From the NCBI GenBank assembly GCA_022376515.1, contig WTXI01000002.1, positions 496,001 to 560,000 on the forward strand: DNA of 64,000 nt. Reading direction: 5' to 3'. Under the pieces are notes generated by a model. The model saw only the letters and a list, made by a program, of their open reading frames with translations, searched no databases and was not told where the DNA came from. Origin of the DNA: Lactifluus volemus (Eukaryota > Basidiomycota > Agaricomycetes > Russulales > Russulaceae). Both the position numbers and the translations under genes were made by a program. Below are positions 1-11,196 of this stretch, in pieces. The first letter of the stretch is position 1, and every line of letters starts with the position of its first letter.

Positions 1-142
1 GTTTTGTCACTTGCTACTGTCGCCCTTGCTGATCAAGAAGTCGTCGGGGCTTGCCAACGCGAGCCGCCGTTGACTGGAGTTCCTCGCTCCGAGTACAGCC
101 CGGTCTTCGGATCTTATCCTCTCACACTCACACTATACAACC

Positions 143-1832
143 ATGATCATCTCTATCATCACGCCTTCCGTGCGCTCAGCTAGACGTTTGAGATTCGTAA
201 CCGTGGGTGCTACGAATTTCATTTTGTTTTTTAATTTTCTAAATCAGTCCGGGCGTCGCATCACTGCCCAAAATCGAACAGTTGTCCAAGTCCGTCGCAC
301 GACGTTGGGAATCGACCGGGTCCGAACCTCCGCCTCCCGATGGTCATCTTCCTTCCGTTGCACCTCAAAGATCCTCCGCAGTACACGCGACGCAGCTCTA
401 CGCACACCTGGATCAAGTGGCTAGATGAGCATGGGAGCTCGCCATTGCAAAATACGATTGGCGGCCGTGAGACACGCAAAATGAACGTTTATCAGGCTGT
501 CAGGGATGCAATGGGGTAACAGCTAGCTCAACTGGCACGTCTTGACTGTAGTTGAGGTTTTGTCAGCATCGTATTAGCAAAAGATGATACAGCTATCATC
601 TTTGGTGAAGATGTTGCATTTGGTGGTGTTTTCAGGTGCACTATGGTGAGACTTTTCATGTTGCTTGAGTACCACATGCTAATCAACCTACATTGGCAGG
701 GCTTGGCTGAGGAATTTGGTATGACGTCCAATCAAAACATGTCTTCAGTCCTCCCACACATTCACCAGGTCGAGAGCGGGTTTTCAATACGCCATTATCA
801 GAACAAGGCATCGTAGGTTTTGGAATTGGTGTTGCAGCGATGGGCCAAACCGCAATCGCGGAGATCCAATTCTCTGATTACATATTTCCTGCCTTTGATC
901 AAGTACGCAAACGCTTACACACCTTCCATCACCGACTTCTTTTGACGATCACCTGGAAGCTCGTGAATGAAGCCGCCAAGTATAGATACCGCAGCGGAGG
1001 CCAGTTCAATGTCGGACGTTTGACCGTGCGGACACCAACCATGTCTGTCGGCCACGGAGGCCTATACCATTCCCAAAGTCCCGAAGGCTTCTTCATGGGT
1101 GCATCTGGGCTCAAGGTGGGCCTTTTCCCATTTATATCGATGGGGGGGACAAGTGTCGCAACTGCAGAAAAAATAAATCAACAGATCGTCATCCCCCGTT
1201 CTCCCGTCCAAGCAAAAGGGCTCTTGCTTGCCTCCATACGCGACCCAAACCCGGTAATCTTTATGGAGCCCAAGATCCTTTACCGCTCCGCGATTGAGCA
1301 AGTCCCGATCGACGACTTCGAGCTCCCTCTCGGCCGCGCGGAGGTCCTGGTGTCTGGTGCGGATCTCACGCTGCTCACGTGGGGAACGCCCGTGTACCAT
1401 TGCGAGACGGCCCTCGGGCTACTTGCAGATCCTCCCGCCTCGCTCGCGCCGCTCGTACCCGAAACCATGCGCGGAGCCCGCATCGAGCTCATCGACTTGC
1501 GCACCGTACTGCCCTGGGACGTCGAGACAGTGCTCGAGAGCGTCAAGCGCACCGGACGGCTCGTGATTGTGCACGAGGCGAGTCGCACGGCGGGTGTCGG
1601 TGCCGAGATTGCAGCGGAGATACAGTCCAAGGGATTGTTGAAGCTGCATGCCCCCGTTCGGCGTGTTACTGGCTGGGAGTGAGTATTCCCTGTTTTTCTC
1701 TTTGCTTACAAGCGATGTTTGTTATGTTGACAAATCTTTATGCAGCACTCCTGTAGGGCTGCAGTTTGAAAAGTTTATCATACCGGACGCTATTAGGATT
1801 CTGGACGCTATCATGGAAACATTGGCATTTTA
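143..1832 (+). CDS. BCKDHB: 2-oxoisovalerate dehydrogenase (branched-chain 2-oxoacid dehydrogenase) E1 subunit beta, mitochondrial
   Basis: Beta chain of the thiamine-dependent E1 component that decarboxylates the 2-oxoacids of Val, Leu and Ile in the mitochondrial matrix. Spliced exons read [112 protein letters not shown] and a C-terminal TGWDTPVGLQ...[11 protein letters not shown], all typical of the family. Introns lie near 516-571, 645-700, 721-768, about 904-960, about 1116-1183 and about 1680-1744. An Arg/Ser-rich N-terminus from 143 would suit a mitochondrial presequence. Between 248 and 480 the expected coding frame ([10 protein letters not shown]..., [10 protein letters not shown], then [18 protein letters not shown]) changes by one base at about 425, so the N-terminal exons carry a possible 1-nt insertion, or the splicing there is misread. 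Identity is firm; the 5' structure is not. Confidence 0.9.
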
Positions 1833-2073
1833 ACGCATAGTAATTACAATCATAATGTACCGTATTCTTCAAAGACATTGAAACAGGAGAGATAAATCTG
1901 GCGCTGGATGTGTTAACCGTACACGCCATGAACTATTACATGTAGCGAAAACTCAAGCCAAGGCATATTGTCTCATAACGCGTCTTGCCCGTGAAATGGG
2001 TCGCTTGTGCCCAAGCAATGAAAAGAAAAAAGTGTCCATGAATGGGGAAGCCACACGAATGATCCCAAAAAAA

Positions 2074-2164
2074 CGACACCAGCAGGATTTGAACCTGCGC
2101 TCCCATAGGGAAACAGATAGCGTGCAGTTCGAATCTGTCGCCTTAACCACTCGGCCATAGTGTC
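2074..2164 (-). tRNA. tRNA-Ser(CGA) with a short intron
   Basis: Reading the minus strand, the acceptor arms GACACTA and TGGTGTC pair over seven positions. A D-arm TGGCCGAGTGGTTAAGG, an anticodon stem ACAGA/TCTGT, a long variable arm and a T-arm CAGGTTCAAATCCTG follow. The anticodon loop holds CGA after two T residues, giving serine (UCG codons). About 9 extra bases (CTGCACGCT) lie directly 3' of the base after the anticodon, the usual place for a nuclear tRNA intron. The long variable arm is the class II form expected for tRNA-Ser. Confidence 0.9.
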
Positions 2165-2263
2165 CTGATTTCGTCAGTCACTTAATGTTATTATAGATGC
2201 AGGAGGGCAAAGTCATATGTAGAAGTGCTGATACAGCGTCAAGTAGTCTAAAGAACATTCATC

Positions 2264-2330
2264 CCACACCAGCAGGACTTGAACCTGCTCCCAGAGGGAA
2301 AGAGATGTCAGAAGATTGAACATCTTTGGC
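2264..2330 (-). pseudogene. tRNA-Ser-like fragment (3' half)
   Basis: The plus strand reads CACACCAGCAGGACTTGAACCTGCTCCCAGAGGGA. It closely matches the acceptor/T-arm/variable-arm part of the intact tRNA-Ser just upstream (gacaccagcaggatttgaacctgcgctcccatagggaa). No matching anticodon arm, D-arm or 5' acceptor follows, so this is a truncated tRNA copy about 100 bp from its likely parent and in the same orientation. Confidence 0.6.
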
Positions 2331-2378
2331 TTTTGATGTATGCATTGCGTCAATTGACGTGAACAATCAGAAAATCAC

Positions 2379-2474
2379 GATACATAGTCGAGTGGTTAAG
2401 GCGAGAGATAAGTATTTTTTTATCTAATTATTTATATCCCTTGTGCACACAAGTTCGAATCCCGCGGTGTTATC
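2379..2474 (+). pseudogene. Degenerate class II tRNA-like sequence, opposite orientation
   Basis: The sequence starts GATACATAGTCGAGTGGTTAAGGCGA, with a good D-arm/A-box, and ends with a B-box-like AGTTCGAATCC followed by GGTGTTATC. It also contains a small hairpin (CTTGTG/CACAAG) where a class II variable arm would lie. The acceptor pairing is imperfect, the T-stem does not pair, and the anticodon region is an AT-rich hairpin with no clean 7-base loop. I read it as a tRNA relic on the strand opposite to the functional tRNA-Ser. A functional divergent tRNA is less likely. Confidence 0.5.
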
Positions 2475-2501
2475 AATCTTTCCGTTTGCTCTGCTTCTAC
2501 G

Positions 2502-3953
2502 ATGAGCCATTCAACGCAAACGCCAACACTGCATATATGGCCTCCAAAGTGGGGATTACCTTCTATTGAGCCATCCTGTCTCGCAGCTGCCCTTTACTTG
2601 CAGCTCGCGCTTCCAGGACGTTTCTCAATCCAGGAATGTACCAACCCAGACATGTCCCCGAGCGGTAGGTCAGTGTCCGTTGAGGCAACGCAACATCGCT
2701 CTAATGCGTCATGTTATAGGCCAACTACCTTATCTCACCCATGGTCATCACACTGTTGCATCAATAGCTTCAATTGTGAAGTACGTGGCGTGCCTGACGC
2801 CCACCTCTATCCCTCCCGCCATCTCAGAGGCCAACGGACTTGAACCTACCTTTTCTGCCGATGTCGATGTATTGCTTGATCCCTTGGAGCGTGCACAGCG
2901 CACCGCATGGATCGCTCACATCGAATCAGCCCTAGGGGATCTCGTGGTGCGTTCCCGTTGCCTGTACTGAATGTTCGGCAAGTCAGTAATATGACATCTT
3001 TTTCAGGCCCACGCCTTTTACTTCCTCCGCGCAAACTACGCTGGTGTCACGTATCCTACCCTGTCCTCGTTTTACAACTTTCCACAGTCTTATTATGTGC
3101 CGCATCGCATTTGCCAGTCGTACAAAGCTCGCCTCGAGGCTAACGGATTATGGGCCATTCCAGCCGCTGGGGAGGAAAGTGAAGGAAAGAAACCGAAGCG
3201 TTTTGGTGAGCGGGTGACAGAAAAGGAGGATCCCAAACAAACGTTCAAAAGTGCGTTCCAGCGTGAGCGGGTGAGTTACTGGAGCGGCTGTCCAAGCACA
3301 GTTGTGTTGAATCGACCTTTGAGTGAAACAGGTCTAGAAAAGGCACGCGCGGCATTCGGCCTCTACGTGAGGCTGTTGGGCGACAAGGATTTTTTCTTTT
3401 ATGATAGGTACGCTTGAGAGCGACTCGTTTTCACTCTCATGACTCACAGGACCTCCGCAGGCCGACGACGCTGGACTTGATGCTAGCTGCTCACATCCTG
3501 CTCCTCGTTGAAGCACCGCTCCCCGACACCTTGCTTTCGTCGCTCCTCAGCTCGTCATACCCCTCACTCATCTCTCACGCACGTCGCGTGCTCACCGCCG
3601 CAAAGCCTACCGTGTCTGTGTTGCCACCGGTGCGATACAACCTGAGTGCACTGCTGCCTTACCCGAGCCTCCGCGCTTGGTGGAATGAGCCTCGTCTTCC
3701 CAAAAGCGAAGAGGAGAAACGCTTCGACCGCATGCGGTGGCGTTGGATGGGCCTTGCCCTTGCTGGATCTGTCGCATATTGGTTCATCTGGGGACCCGAG
3801 ATTCGGCTTATGGTGGAGGATGATGACGATGACGATGACGATGATCTGGCTTTTATTATTGAAGAGGATGATGAGGATATGGACGTAGACGTGGGTGAAG
3901 ATGATGGTGAAGACGAAGATGGAGATGGCGATGAGGGGAGGAAGAGAGAGTAG
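2502..3953 (+). CDS. Metaxin/Sam37(Tom37)-like mitochondrial outer-membrane import protein
   Basis: The metaxin/Tom37 family are GST-fold subunits of the SAM/TOB complex, which inserts beta-barrel proteins into the mitochondrial outer membrane. The N-terminus from 2502 (LHIWPPKWGLPSIEPSCLAA, then FSIQECTNPDMSPSGQLPYL after a 55-bp intron at 2665-2719) is the thioredoxin-like half. Later exons give AHAFYFLRANYAGVTYPTLS, NFPQSYYVPHRICQSYKARL and, after an intron ending at about 3460, a GST-C-like helical part (LDLMLAAHILLLVEAPLPD). A hydrophobic segment near the end (MGLALAGSVAYWFIW) is the likely membrane anchor. Unusually, the protein then continues for about 50 residues of almost pure Asp/Glu with a nine-Asp run, and ends GRKRE. 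Start chosen because the domain begins about 10 residues after this Met. Confidence 0.85.
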
Positions 3954-4031
3954 ATATTAAGATTCGCTAACTCGGCCCGGGACCGCGTGTATACCACTGG
4001 TAGTTGCACTCACCGTCGGGGGTCAATCATC

Positions 4032-5414
4032 ATGGCTCCCTTTCGTTTGCGACATCCAAAAGGCGTTTCGACTATTCAGCTTGACATAGACTCTGCTACG
4101 GTACAGGACCTCCTCCAAACCATATACTCCATAACAGATATCCCTCCATCGCTGCAAGATCGTATGCCTTAAACTCCTCATACTCACCGAGAAACCTCAT
4201 ATTTCTCCCAGTCAAAGCAGGATACCCACCGCGCGCCCTCACGGCGGTCATCCCCGAGCTCCCACTCTCCAGCCTTGGTCTAGCGCCGAGCGATCAGTTA
4301 CTTGTCATTCAGAAGTCTGGCTCCGCGGCACCTCCGGGCGTCACGCCCAGAGCGCCGACACTGCCTTCCCAACCGCACGCTACCGCTCGCAATCCACCCA
4401 CCTCTCCCCCACCGTCATCATCAAACGCAAGACAGGTAGCCGCCGCACCCTCTGCACCACAGCGCGATGGCCCCGATTATGTAGAGGCGGAGGGTGGTTA
4501 TCTCATACATTTGGTACGCATCATTTTCGTGAACTTCTCCATCTGAGAGTTCTTCTTTTGTAGGTCGTGCCAGATGACAATTCGTGTATGTTTGCCTCCG
4601 TCGCATTGGTCTTCGAGCAGGACATACGAAAGGCACCCGCAATCCGCCAGAGTGCGTCACAACAATTTTTTTTCAGGCGAAAAGTCAATTTCTCACACAC
4701 TCTTTCAGTCGTAGCCGATGCGATTCGAAGGGACCCAGCAACATGGAGTGATGCCATCCTGGGGTGCGAACGAAATTACTAATACTCCCCCCCCCCCCAA
4801 GTTCCATTCCATATCATCATTTTTGGTTCTGTCTCTGTCCTGTCGTTACTAAACATCACTCCAGGCGTCCGCGCGACGACTACATCCGCACGATCCTTTC
4901 CCCAAATTCCTGGGGAGGTGCGATCGAGCTCACGATCCTCGCAGCGCACTACGGCACCGAGATCGCGAGCATCGACGTCGAGACTGGCCGCATCGACCGC
5001 TTCGGAGTCGGCGGTCCGGCGATGTCGCACCCGCCGAGAGCCGCGCGCTGCTGATATATTCCGGGATCCATTACGACGCTGCGGTGCTCGCGCCTGAGCC
5101 CGGTGCGCCTCGGGAGTTTTGCGCTAGCGTCGTGCTTGCTGTCGGTGCGGAGGGTGAGCGCATGCTCGACGCGTTGCGTGCGCTTGCGACGAAGTTGCGG
5201 GCGAAACGCGCATATACCAACACGGCGACGTTTGACCTGAAGTGTGAGGTACGTGAGGTGGTGCCGTGTCGTTTTTTAGTTGCCAATGTACGCTCTGGAT
5301 TGACTGAGCGGACACATGTGCCGGTCCTAGGTCTGCGGAGAGGGACTCAAAGGCGAGAAGGAGGCCCGCGCGCATGCAGCCGCGACGGGGCACGCGAAGT
5401 TTGGCGAATTCTAG
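4032..5414 (+). CDS. OTU1: OTU1/YOD1-type ubiquitin thioesterase (OTU deubiquitinase)
   Basis: Cysteine protease that removes ubiquitin and works with p97/Cdc48. The first exon (MAPFRLRHPKGVSTIQLDID) is the UBX-like N-terminal domain. A Pro/Ser/Ala-rich linker follows, then the OTU domain with catalytic Cys in VPDDNSCMF and catalytic His in LLIYSGIHYDAA. The last exon gives a C2H2 finger (KCEVCGEGLKGEKEARAHAA then TGHAKFGEF), the usual OTU1 ending. Introns include about 4516-4563, one with a 12-C run near 4787-4798, and 5250-5331. Between RIDRFGVGGPAM and ESRALLIYSG, near 5,025, the frame must shift by one base (or a very short intron of 25-35 nt be removed). As written, the single-frame read-through stops at about 5,053. 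Apart from this the domain set is complete. Confidence 0.85.
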
Positions 5415-5566
5415 GATATCCACTCTATGCCAAACGGATCTACGTATTCTGTACAAAGGATTGTAAATACTGTCAACCCAGATATCTCTCATGCTTCAGC
5501 AATAACACCGCATAAAACGTTGACCGACCAAAAAGGGAGCTCGTAAAATCTATCCGGAACGAACCG

Positions 5567-6456
5567 TCATCTCCTCGCGCAGCTTTCCCTCGCCCTATCA
5601 ACCTCCACGAAATCTTTGTTAGTTGCAGACTGTGCACCACTATCACTGTCTATCCACTTCCACGCGTTCTTTATCACAAACTCGTCGTACGACCACAGCT
5701 TCTCGTCCAGTCTGCTGTCTTGCACATTCCACACGTAGGTCTGAGCAGGAAGGAGGGTTTGGGCCTGCTCAGATTCGCTGGTGGCTGCGGCTGCAGCAGA
5801 CATAGTAGGAACAGGGAGGCTATCCTGTGCCTCGGAGGTGGCTGGGATGGGCGCGAATGTGCCTAGAGGGTGCACCTGCACTTGCGAGCGTACGTATTCC
5901 TGTTCCCGTCCAACAGCAACAACGCAGATAAGGATAAATGATGGGGTGGATGGTGGATTGATTGATTGAGGGAGGGAGTAAAATACTTACATTGCCTTCG
6001 AACACGTCGAGAAACGCTATGTCCATCGTCGTGAGGCCCGTCACGAGTGTGCCTCGCACGCTCTTCTCCTCTGGCGTGAGCTCGCGTCCGAATATTACCT
6101 GGCTCCGCTCGGAAGGTACGATAGCGGGGTAATCTGCGAACTGTAGATTTTGTTACAAAAATGTTCCGCCCACACAATTTTGCGGTCGGTGAGCCCATTA
6201 TTTTTTTCCAGAGAAGACTCTTTGGGGACATTCCGCGCGGATGGGCAAAGGAAAAGAATCGAACCTACTTTAACCTGATGACGCGTGTAGTTCTGTGATT
6301 TTTGATTTGATCAAGCTGGTTGGAGGGTGAAAGAACTATAATTGGACGGACGGTTAGGATGGCGGGGCATATCTGTAGGTGGCTTGCATCATTGTTCAGC
6401 ACCCGCTTCAGGATCTTGGGGTGAATCAATATCCCGTAGAAGAACGCAGAGGCCAT
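5567..6456 (-). CDS. AIG2-like / gamma-glutamylcyclotransferase-fold protein
   Basis: The first exon (MASAFFYGILIHPKILKRVL) starts with the F-Y-G-x-L motif typical of AIG2/GGCT folds. After introns it continues YTRHQVK, FADYPAIVPSERSQVIFGRE, VRGTLVTGLTTMDIAFLDVF and EGN. The Glu of FEGN sits where the family places its catalytic acid. The last exon (VQVHPLGTFAPI then an Ala/Ser-rich insert then TYVWNVQDSRLDEKLWSYDE and FVIKNAWKW) ends at 5567. Members act on gamma-glutamyl amines or remain uncharacterised; no substrate can be assigned here. Introns lie about 5889-5994, about 6143-6269 and about 6293-6350. The last residues (ARESCARR) look out of frame compared with an alternative reading (AREKLREEM), a possible minor 3' indel. 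Confidence 0.8.
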
Positions 6457-6627
6457 GAGTGTCGAGAGAAAGGAAGAGTTCGATTATCTCCCATCTTATC
6501 AGTACCGATCAATTTACGTACCTCGCGACAGCGTTAACCAAGTGACTCAAGTGGGTGTAAGCGGGATTGAATGGATTGCGCCACGTTACACTGACAGGAC
6601 AACTAACGATGTACCCTCCTCTTTAAC

Positions 6628-9600
6628 TTACTCATCCTCCTGATCTCTGCTTAACCACCCACTACGATCACCCCCCGAGGCGTCCTCTTCGTTCTCAAAG
6701 TCGACAAGTTCCTCCTCCTCTCGATCTCCCGAGTCCCAGGAATTCACAATGCACCAAATTACGAGCACTGTAGTAAATCCAGTAGCCGCCCCAATAACTA
6801 CCCTAATCTCCCTTGTCGTGTTCTGAAAACTGAATAGTAACAGCGCGACGAAGAACAGCAAAACGCTAGCAGGTAGTAATCGATCACTATACAGAGAACG
6901 TAAGATGGGAGTTCGAAAAGACGCACGACCACATCAGCAAAGCGTATGTTAAGCTGAAAATGATGGCTAACGGTTCAAGGTGAACGAAGGCTTCTCCATC
7001 TCCTTCAGGTAATTCCACTGCAGGTCGATCAGCTCGAAATGCGTAAGACAGGGCTGCATTAACGCACTGCCGTTTTAGCGTCCTCTTCCATCATTGTGCG
7101 ATTGCGGCGGATGAGCACTAGACCGGTAATGATACTTCCGATACTAAACACCAATGATGCAGAACTCGCAATCTGCGTGCCAGAGGGTTGGATCCTTCCA
7201 CTGGGTGGGACGATGAACACCTTGGATAGCCAGAAACGCGACATTTGTAGCGAGCATCACGGTTGACTATAAATTTTGTCTCGTGCGTTAAAAGGGACAC
7301 ATCTGGGCGTTGGAGGGGGAAAGGCCTCACATATCCAATCAAGATGCTCCATTCGGAAACCAACTTTTGCATAAACTGCTTCCAAACCTCTTCGATGATC
7401 AACTCGTCCATCCATACTTTATTTAATCCCCGAAGATGGACATCCGGGAGGAAGAATAAGATCAACGATAGGACTTTGATGAGTTTCGTGCGTTGGTGAT
7501 GGTCACCCTTATAGATACTCTTATGCCGACCCTGGCGGGAGGATTTTTGACCATGGAAGTCTATAAACCTCCACTGCGCTGCATACACAGGCATTTATGG
7601 AGAAGAGAGGATAAGATGCGAGATACAGACCAAAAATAGAGAGTAATCGTGCTGAGAAAAGTAAAGTTGAGTATTTCGCGTTCCAACATCGATTCCTTTC
7701 ATTACCTATTGAACTTATTGAGTGAGCATTTGGCGTGCCGAGACCTATAGTAGGTCGTTAAAGCAGTTCTCAGAATGATGGCGAAGTGAACGTGCTGTCA
7801 GCATTTCCTATGATGTCGCGTATCATCTGCATGGTAGCCGCACTGTACGGTGAACTCGAAACTTTGGAGGTTAAAGAATCTGCAACTATTCAGCATACGA
7901 AATTTGATGAAGAAATGACCGAATTACCAATAGTGCTGCTCAATAGAACTCCCATTAAATCCTTAAATGCATCGTCTGGAAAGTGGCGCTCTGGGACACC
8001 ACCGACGGATATAGTGACCAGTGTACCCTTTCGTTAGAGAGGACGCGCCGTCAGCACCAAGACGGGGACACAGTGCGTAGTCTCTGACCAGTACAGAGCT
8101 TCTAAACGAATTTCTAGATCACAACTAGATATCAACGTAAGCAGCCCTGATGAACTGGAGAGTACCCACTGATATGACCAGGCTCCCCTGCGCCATACAC
8201 TTCACGCAACAGATTCCTCATGTCATAATGATTCAACCAGAACAGAGTTTTTGTCTCGTGGTCGACAAAATAGTATTGCCAGATAATCTTACCGTCCTTC
8301 GTCTCGACGCGATCTAGTACAAGATCATAGAGGCTTGTACCTAGGGAATACCCACGTCGCCGAAATTCCTCCGACAGCAGCTCTGTAAATTGTTCCATTT
8401 CGGTCCTTAGATCGGGGTCATACATGTAGACATCAGTGAAAATGTTCTGGGGACTTGATATCAAACGCAGAGGACTGGGAGAGGTGACTAACTTACCCAT
8501 TTTCTATGGTAGAAGTGAAGCGCACCTCCAGGATGTGTGACGGGAACCCAGCCACCCAGATCTTGGTTATACTTTTCATAATGTGAGCTGTCAGCGCGGG
8601 ATGTTGTGAGCTTTCACGACGACAGAATCCAAGGAAGGACGGAATTACTGTGGTAAATTAGTCTGGAGTGGCATTAATCGATATGCACTGTCTTTCCGGG
8701 GCCTGTACATTTGCAGTGCGTTATGACAGAAGTCGTCGTCCGGTATTGTAGAAGCTACCTACACGTCACCCTTCTTCACGTAACGCGAGACTTGGTCAGC
8801 ATGCATGGGTCTAATCTGGTACTTTACACCGAGCTGGGTGCTTGGTCGATTAGTGGTCAAGGTGGGTGTCACTGGTCGAGGGAGGACTTCTGGAAACGGG
8901 GATCTAGGAGGAGAAACCAAGGAGCCAGCTTGCGTATCCCCGCTGCTGAGATGTGTACGAAAATTTGGTACCGAGCTATGTTGAAATGGCCCGGAGAGTC
9001 GAGGTTGATGGGAACTACGGGCGATTGACGAATCAAGTCCCAGCGTCGCTGAGGTCGAGGGCCGCTCAACCCGGAAGTCGATATTGGGGGTGTGGGGAGC
9101 AGGGATATCAGGGGAACTGTGAGATTTCTGGATCATGCCTGGATGCAGTGGGATGTCGATGTCGATCCTCTCCGGCGTACTAGGGCTAGAAAGATGGGAA
9201 CGGAATGGGGATGGGACTCGAGGGCGGCGAGCTGCTCGACCGGAGTGCCTTGACGTCGCACGGTGATGGGTCCAAGGGAGAGGGGTATTCGATTGATGAA
9301 AGACTAACGACACCGTAGTGTTTCGTGCCCTGCCAGCTGCCTCGTATGGACTAGCTCCAGAATGACCACTGCCCGGGGATAATGGACTAACTGTGCGTTG
9401 AGGAGGGTCCGGAAAGGATGAAAACGAGGGTGAAGGATTATACGGCGGCCGCGTGATATGTTCTGGAGGTGAAGACTCGCCTGCGCTGCTAGAACTCGAG
9501 ATCGACCGTCTCGGGTTCAGCTCGCCCGCTCTCTCGGGAACTTTGCTGGCGCAAACTACACTGTACCCTTCCCACCTCCGCAGCTTGTCTTTATCTGAAG

Positions 9601-9799
9601 GTCCCAATATACCTCCGGAGCTGTTCGGAAAATGCCATGACCAGATATCCCTGGCTGTGAGCTTGCGCAAGTTGTTTGGCCAAAGGAGCAGGCAATGCAA
9701 GATGAAGGATTTGAGGACGTGTCTGATGAATCGCAGTGGCCCCCCGATGTGTCGGAGTAAAGCGAGGAGGGGGTGTCCGTCGGAGGAAACCATGTCCAA
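6628..9799 (-). CDS. Multi-exon WW-like/4-TM membrane protein of an Agaricomycete family, function unknown
   Basis: Several minus-strand exons read as one protein. The N-terminal exon (9799-8759) has a hydrophobic start, LLALLRHIGGPLRFI, then DKDKLRRWEGYSVV, a long Ser/Pro-rich disordered stretch and YQIRPMHADQVSRYVKKGDV. The next exons give LGGWVPVTHPGGALHFYHRK, a WW-like element, then NIFTDVYMYDPDLRTEMEQF and FVDHETKTLFWLNHYDM. Downstream are LEALYWSETTHC, DAFKDLMGVLLSST, SLTSKVSSSPYSAATMQMIR, DFHGQKSSRQGRHKSIYKGD, LSLILFFLPDVHLRGLNKVW, ILIGYVNVAFLAIQ, SLVFSIGSIITGLVLIRRNR, LEPLAIIFSLTYALLMWS and VLLFFVALLLFSF. The last segments form about four membrane helices, and the C-terminus is acidic. 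I recall this architecture as a repeated family in Rhizoctonia-like genomes, with no known function. Exon borders are partly inferred; automated calls may split it. Confidence 0.7.
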
Positions 9800-10890
9800 T
9801 GAGAGGCGTCTAGTATGTGAGGTTCCTGGCCAGGAATCTGCTGACTTATACGATAGGCGCCAAGACAGGCCTATCAGGTACCAAACAACCGCAGTACAGT
9901 GTTTCCAAGTACAAGAGCGGCCTCTGCTATGTGTCGTGCATCGAGCTGGACGGTTTCAAGCCATCCACGCGAATTATGTTGGTAGGCTGGATCGGACGTT
10001 TCTATTCTCCACTGACTTGGAGTAGGGAGTAGGGTCGGATCAGCCGGTCATAGTAAAATGCGGAGTAAGAGTACGGGGTCCGGCATACAAGTACTGTAAG
10101 GCCCTTGCCGCTGGCCGACACGGGCTTTACGCTTGTTACATGGTGGATTATTGCTGTACTAGTAATGGAATTGGACGGAGAAGAACATACCAAAAAAATC
10201 GGGGGAGGGGGTAACGACCTACGGATGGACTTTGCACCCTTGGCTAGGGGGCATAGACGTCTCGTTTTCTGGCCAACTAGGATCGGCTACGTAACAGCTG
10301 AGACCAGAATGAAAACCAGCCAGAAAACTGAATAACGACCCCTCAATCTTTCTCCTTCCGAATCATCAAAATCACTAACTAGCAACTCGTGTCACAATAG
10401 CCGCCAGATTCGGCAAGTCTGAACATTCGGCAATAGACCCTTGCCTCGCACCCCCACCTTCATTCACGCTAAGTTGACATCTCTTCCCCCCATTCCGTTT
10501 GCGCCACTCTCTCTGCTCCGTTCCACTAGCTCACTCACATGACATAGGCATGCTTGAACCAGCACTGTCGTCAGCGACATGAGCATGGCTGGGAGTGGTG
10601 CTCTCTCAAGTATTAGGGTCATGCCAAGAATCGCAAGGTACCGACTCAGACGCGAATGGCTGTGGAATGAACCGTATGATGGCTGGGATGCAATTGCATT
10701 GGCGATGGCGGGTGAGTGTGCATGGTTGCTGCCACTGCTGCTTGGCCCACTGGAGATGGTGTGTCCTCAGACCATGCAAATAGGTTCGCGTGTGCAGTGT
10801 GTGCCTAGGTGAGCTCGATGACCTGGAAGACCACGCTGGTGCGCTGGGACACAGAAGCACCGAAGGAGAAGTGTGGGCTTGATCTCGTCA
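9800..10890. other. Intergenic stretch, no supported gene
   Basis: Short open frames on both strands (for example 9817-10032 and 10579-10812) show no recognisable motif, no conserved exon pattern and no link to neighbouring exons. The part next to 9,800 probably holds the promoter and 5' leader of the minus-strand membrane-protein gene. I see no RNA gene or mobile-element terminus here. Confidence 0.5.
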
Positions 10891-10919
10891 AGACAGGACA
10901 ATAGATTACATACTTGTAA

Positions 10920-11196
10920 AAAGAGAATGAAATTCATTGAAGGGGAAAACGACAACGGGGTTTCACAGCCATACAGTAGAGACAGAGACTATGCAAAAGT
11001 ACGAATCGAGCTAATTGGGCGTATTTGTAACAATGATGGATGATCTATATCCGCCACTGTCACACACTTTTTCCGTCCAATTTATTGTAAGTCCAAGGAG
11101 ATAGAAAGTCTGATATCGAGACTACACATACTATAAATGATTTGACAGAGTGGGTGATAAGCTACTCACGGGGTAACCCCATATTGGGAAATCAGA
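10920..11196. repeat. Repeat unit A, left part (interrupted by the transposon)
   Basis: About 277 bp (gaatgaaattcattgaagg..., acaacggggtttcacagccat, ...gataagctactcacggggta) match 20,366-20,630 closely, with small gaps. The match stops exactly where the transposon begins and resumes on its other side at 19,181, so this is the left part of one repeat copy split by the insertion. Confidence 0.85.
11190..11196. repeat. Left 7-bp target-site duplication (AATCAGA)
   Basis: AATCAGA directly precedes the left transposon end and recurs directly after its right end at 19,181-19,187. The uninterrupted paralogous site at about 20,623-20,629 has a single AAGTCAGA-like copy, which supports duplication on insertion. 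Confidence 0.8.
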
